Source: Biscogniauxia marginata (taxonomy: Eukaryota > Ascomycota > Sordariomycetes > Xylariales > Xylariaceae). Taken from it: DNA of 64,000 nucleotides. The translations under genes and the position numbers were made by a program. The notes below the pieces were generated by a model. It was not told the origin of the DNA. It worked only from the letters and a program-made list of their open reading frames with translations, and ran no database searches. Of this stretch, positions 61,959 to 64,000 are shown one piece after another (position 1 is the first letter of the stretch; every line of letters begins with the position of its first letter). The stretch spans positions 124,001 to 188,000 of the forward strand of contig MU404062.1 of the NCBI GenBank assembly GCA_022695795.1, written 5' to 3'.

Positions 61959-64000
61959 TCACTTAAGATTCAGTAGTCCCCAGGCATGCATAAAGTGCCG
62001 TTCTCTGAGGCTCCTTCGATATCGCGGGTACACGACGGCTGGCTGAAAGCAATCCTTTAGTAGTACGTCTACATACCGCATAATTAGGTTTTCCGTATCC
62101 TGGCTCATGTGTCTCCTTTCCCGGCCTATGTGTTCTGCTTCCCGCATATGGTCTCCCCAGAAATTAATCGCATAATTCAGAAAAGGAAAGGTATCTTGAT
62201 CAAATGGCAGCGGCTCAGGTGACTGAAGGAAGTAGCCCCTCAAAAAAGCATAACTAATATGCACATCTAATGTGGATTTATACAATGTATAAGTTAGGCA
62301 CTTTTTTGCGATCAATTCGTGTCCCGTCCCGAGGAGAGACGGTCCAGAAGAATCAAGAAACTCTTGCAGGGTAAAATGCATAAAATTAACGGTCTGATCT
62401 TGTCCCACGGTCGTGACAAGGCCTAAGCAGTTCGTTATGACATTCTCGGAGACTATGTCATCAGCGTCTAGGTCCTCCGACCCAACCCCTGTCGAGACAG
62501 CGTGGCGAAGCTCGGTCAATGTCAAGGGACGTTGGGCTAAGTGGACCCATGCCAGTATCTCGAGGGCTTGATCAGCTTTAGCTTTACTTTGCTCCCGTAT
62601 TCTCGAGATCGTATTCTCGTATGCGACTCCGACGTTTTCTAACAGACCGTCAAGGGCCTTGCGTCTCTTCGTGATCGTAGGTTGGCTGAGAACGTTGGCA
62701 ATGTGAAGAGCCGGTAATAGAAACCTGTTATACTATGTCAGAATGGATACAACGAATCATTGTAACGAAATATTTGGGTTACCTACATTCCGCTGGATGA
62801 AGCAATTATTCGCTCGATGATCTCCGACTTGAGGCTATCATTCATAAGTCCTGGTTCTTGCTCTTCGTCCTGAGTTATTTGGAACTCGAGGAAAGCTCTG
62901 ATATCGCTCTCGTCGGCTACAATCTCGGTAAGTGAAGGTATTTCCAAGACCGACCGGATGTTAGGCTCGACGTGTTTTCGGGCCGTGATCAGGATCTTGG
63001 CCTTTGTCAACTGCTTGACGACTTTCAGGATAGAGATAGACTCGCAACACTCGTCGAGTGCATCGATACAAATATAGACAGAGTCAAAGCCGAGCATGAT
63101 GTCTTTCATATGAGCCAAGGTCTCCTCCATCGTAAGCCGCTTCGAATTATTTCTTGAAGTTTGATCGAGCGAAGGGGGAATCCTATTTGAACAAGCTAAC
63201 ATTTGTCTGAGTAAAGCTCGAGCGATGTCTACCGATTTTTGGTCTTCTTTCTGTGCATAATCGAAATATATGTAACATACTGCCACCTTTTCGTCGTGGG
63301 AATATCGGGAGAAGAGGTCGTCTATCACCGCGGAGCTGCTTTTATGAGCCTGAAGTATCTGCCCAATTGGGTCGTAGACTTACCAAAACACAGATTTTCC
63401 AGCACCTGGGTTTCCCAGGCAGCATAACACGTGTTGACTAGTGCCGCCGGTAGATAGCCAGTCGTCGACTTCGTTGGACCTCAGCATCTTCTTGCAAGAT
63501 CCCGGTAATCGTTTCAAAGTGACACTCTCATGTTTCTTCCCGAAATCAGCAGGTGAGATCCAGTTCAAGACCTCTCGAAGATGTTGGCCTACGATATTGT
63601 CAACAACTAAGAACATCATCCTCTTCCTACTAGTTATTCCTTATCGTCAAAAGTCTCGTGCAGACTACGCAGAGATGTGGCTATCTCGTCCACATCAATC
63701 GAAATGACACATTGCACATCTTTAACTTGCTTCAGGGTATCGTTGAGCTGTCCGGTAAGAGAACCGGTCAACTTTGAGACTGACTCCAAAGCGCTTTCTT
63801 GCTGCTTTAGATATTGCAGCAATTCTTTATGATTTTTTGCCAGGACCTCGCTATGAACAAATCAGCAAGTTAAGCAAGTCACAGGAAATAATGATGATTC
63901 ACCTATCATCAATTACTACGAAGAAGTGGAACGTCTGCACACACAGCGACAATGAGGGGCAGATATATTGAGCTTCCTCCTTTCGGAAAGGCCAACGCAG
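61959..64000 (-). CDS. NACHT NTPase (fungal NLR-like), 5' end beyond the window
   Basis: Fungal STAND/NLR-type receptor of the kind linked to non-self recognition and heterokaryon incompatibility. Pieces read: 64000-63903 (N-terminal LRWPFRKEEAQY, typical of the helical N-terminal domain of this group), intron 63851-63902, a coiled region (KNHKELLQYLKQQESALESV), then WISPADFGKKH. Walker A GNPGAGKS is at 63392-63415 and is followed by a 48-nt intron (63336-63383). The NACHT core continues with Walker B (VYICIDALDEC, about 63045-63080) and a sensor-like ILITARKH. A 62-nt intron (62725-62786) leads to FLLPALHIANVL and the winged-helix region (LEILAWVHLAQRPLTLTELR). The frame between about 63620 and 63660 does not join cleanly: either an 80-nt intron with a weak GTAGTC donor or a one-base loss. 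An in-frame TGA at 61959 removes the repeat domain. Confidence 0.8.

Noticed and set aside
1..64000. CRISPR arrays, tRNA and rRNA genes
   Set aside because: No regularly spaced repeat-spacer array, no convincing T-loop/anticodon-arm combination and no rRNA-like sequence was seen by eye on either strand.

Overview
This is a piece of a filamentous ascomycete (Pezizomycotina, most likely Sordariomycetes) chromosome. The evidence is short 45-150 nt introns with CTAAC/CTGAC-type branch sites, protein families typical of this group (EFR3, a two-finger C2H2 factor, F-box/DUF6546-like, 2EXR and NACHT proteins), and two LTR retrotransposons saturated with C-to-T and G-to-A changes of the kind made by repeat-induced point mutation (RIP).

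Layout: 0.2-2.5 kb, a six-exon APC-type permease (minus). 4.8-5.6 kb, an unrecognised membrane ORF interrupted by an in-frame TAG (minus). 7.1-8.6 kb, a decayed F-box gene (minus). 9.8-13.3 kb, EFR3, the plasma-membrane anchor of the PI4-kinase complex (plus). 13.3-18.7 kb, no convincing gene. 18.7-26.2 kb, a complete but RIP-killed Ty3/gypsy chromovirus (plus) with LTRs and the 5-bp target duplication CCAAA. 26.2-31.4 kb, gene-free. 31.4-32.0 kb, a weak two-exon candidate. 32.2-33.6 kb, a C2H2 transcription factor (minus). 33.6-45.8 kb, gene-poor. 45.8-53.3 kb, a second copy of the same chromovirus family in inverted orientation with target duplication TAAGC. 56.5-57.1 kb, a Ctr-type copper transporter (plus). 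58.5-59.5 kb, a gene built almost entirely of micro-exons (minus). 60.2-61.2 kb, a broken 2EXR gene (plus). 61.5 kb to the right edge, a NACHT NTPase (NLR-like) gene that runs off the window (minus).

The most striking object is the micro-exon gene at 58543-59527. About 13 exons encode only about 108 residues. Six consecutive exons are exactly 21 nt, every exon is a multiple of three in phase 0, and the 21-nt exons form a duplicated three-exon module. Any internal exon could be skipped without breaking the frame. Second is an 88-codon ORF lying antisense in the 3' part of both chromovirus copies. RIP appears to have converted its cysteines to tyrosines, but their spacing matches a Zn2Cys6 cluster.

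Several genes carry in-frame TAG codons (5132, 7949, 60519). These may be simple decay, RIP-type CAG-to-TAG changes, or UAG sites suited to the perithecium-specific A-to-I mRNA editing known in Sordariomycetes. No tRNA, rRNA or CRISPR array was seen. All splice structures were derived by eye and need transcript support.
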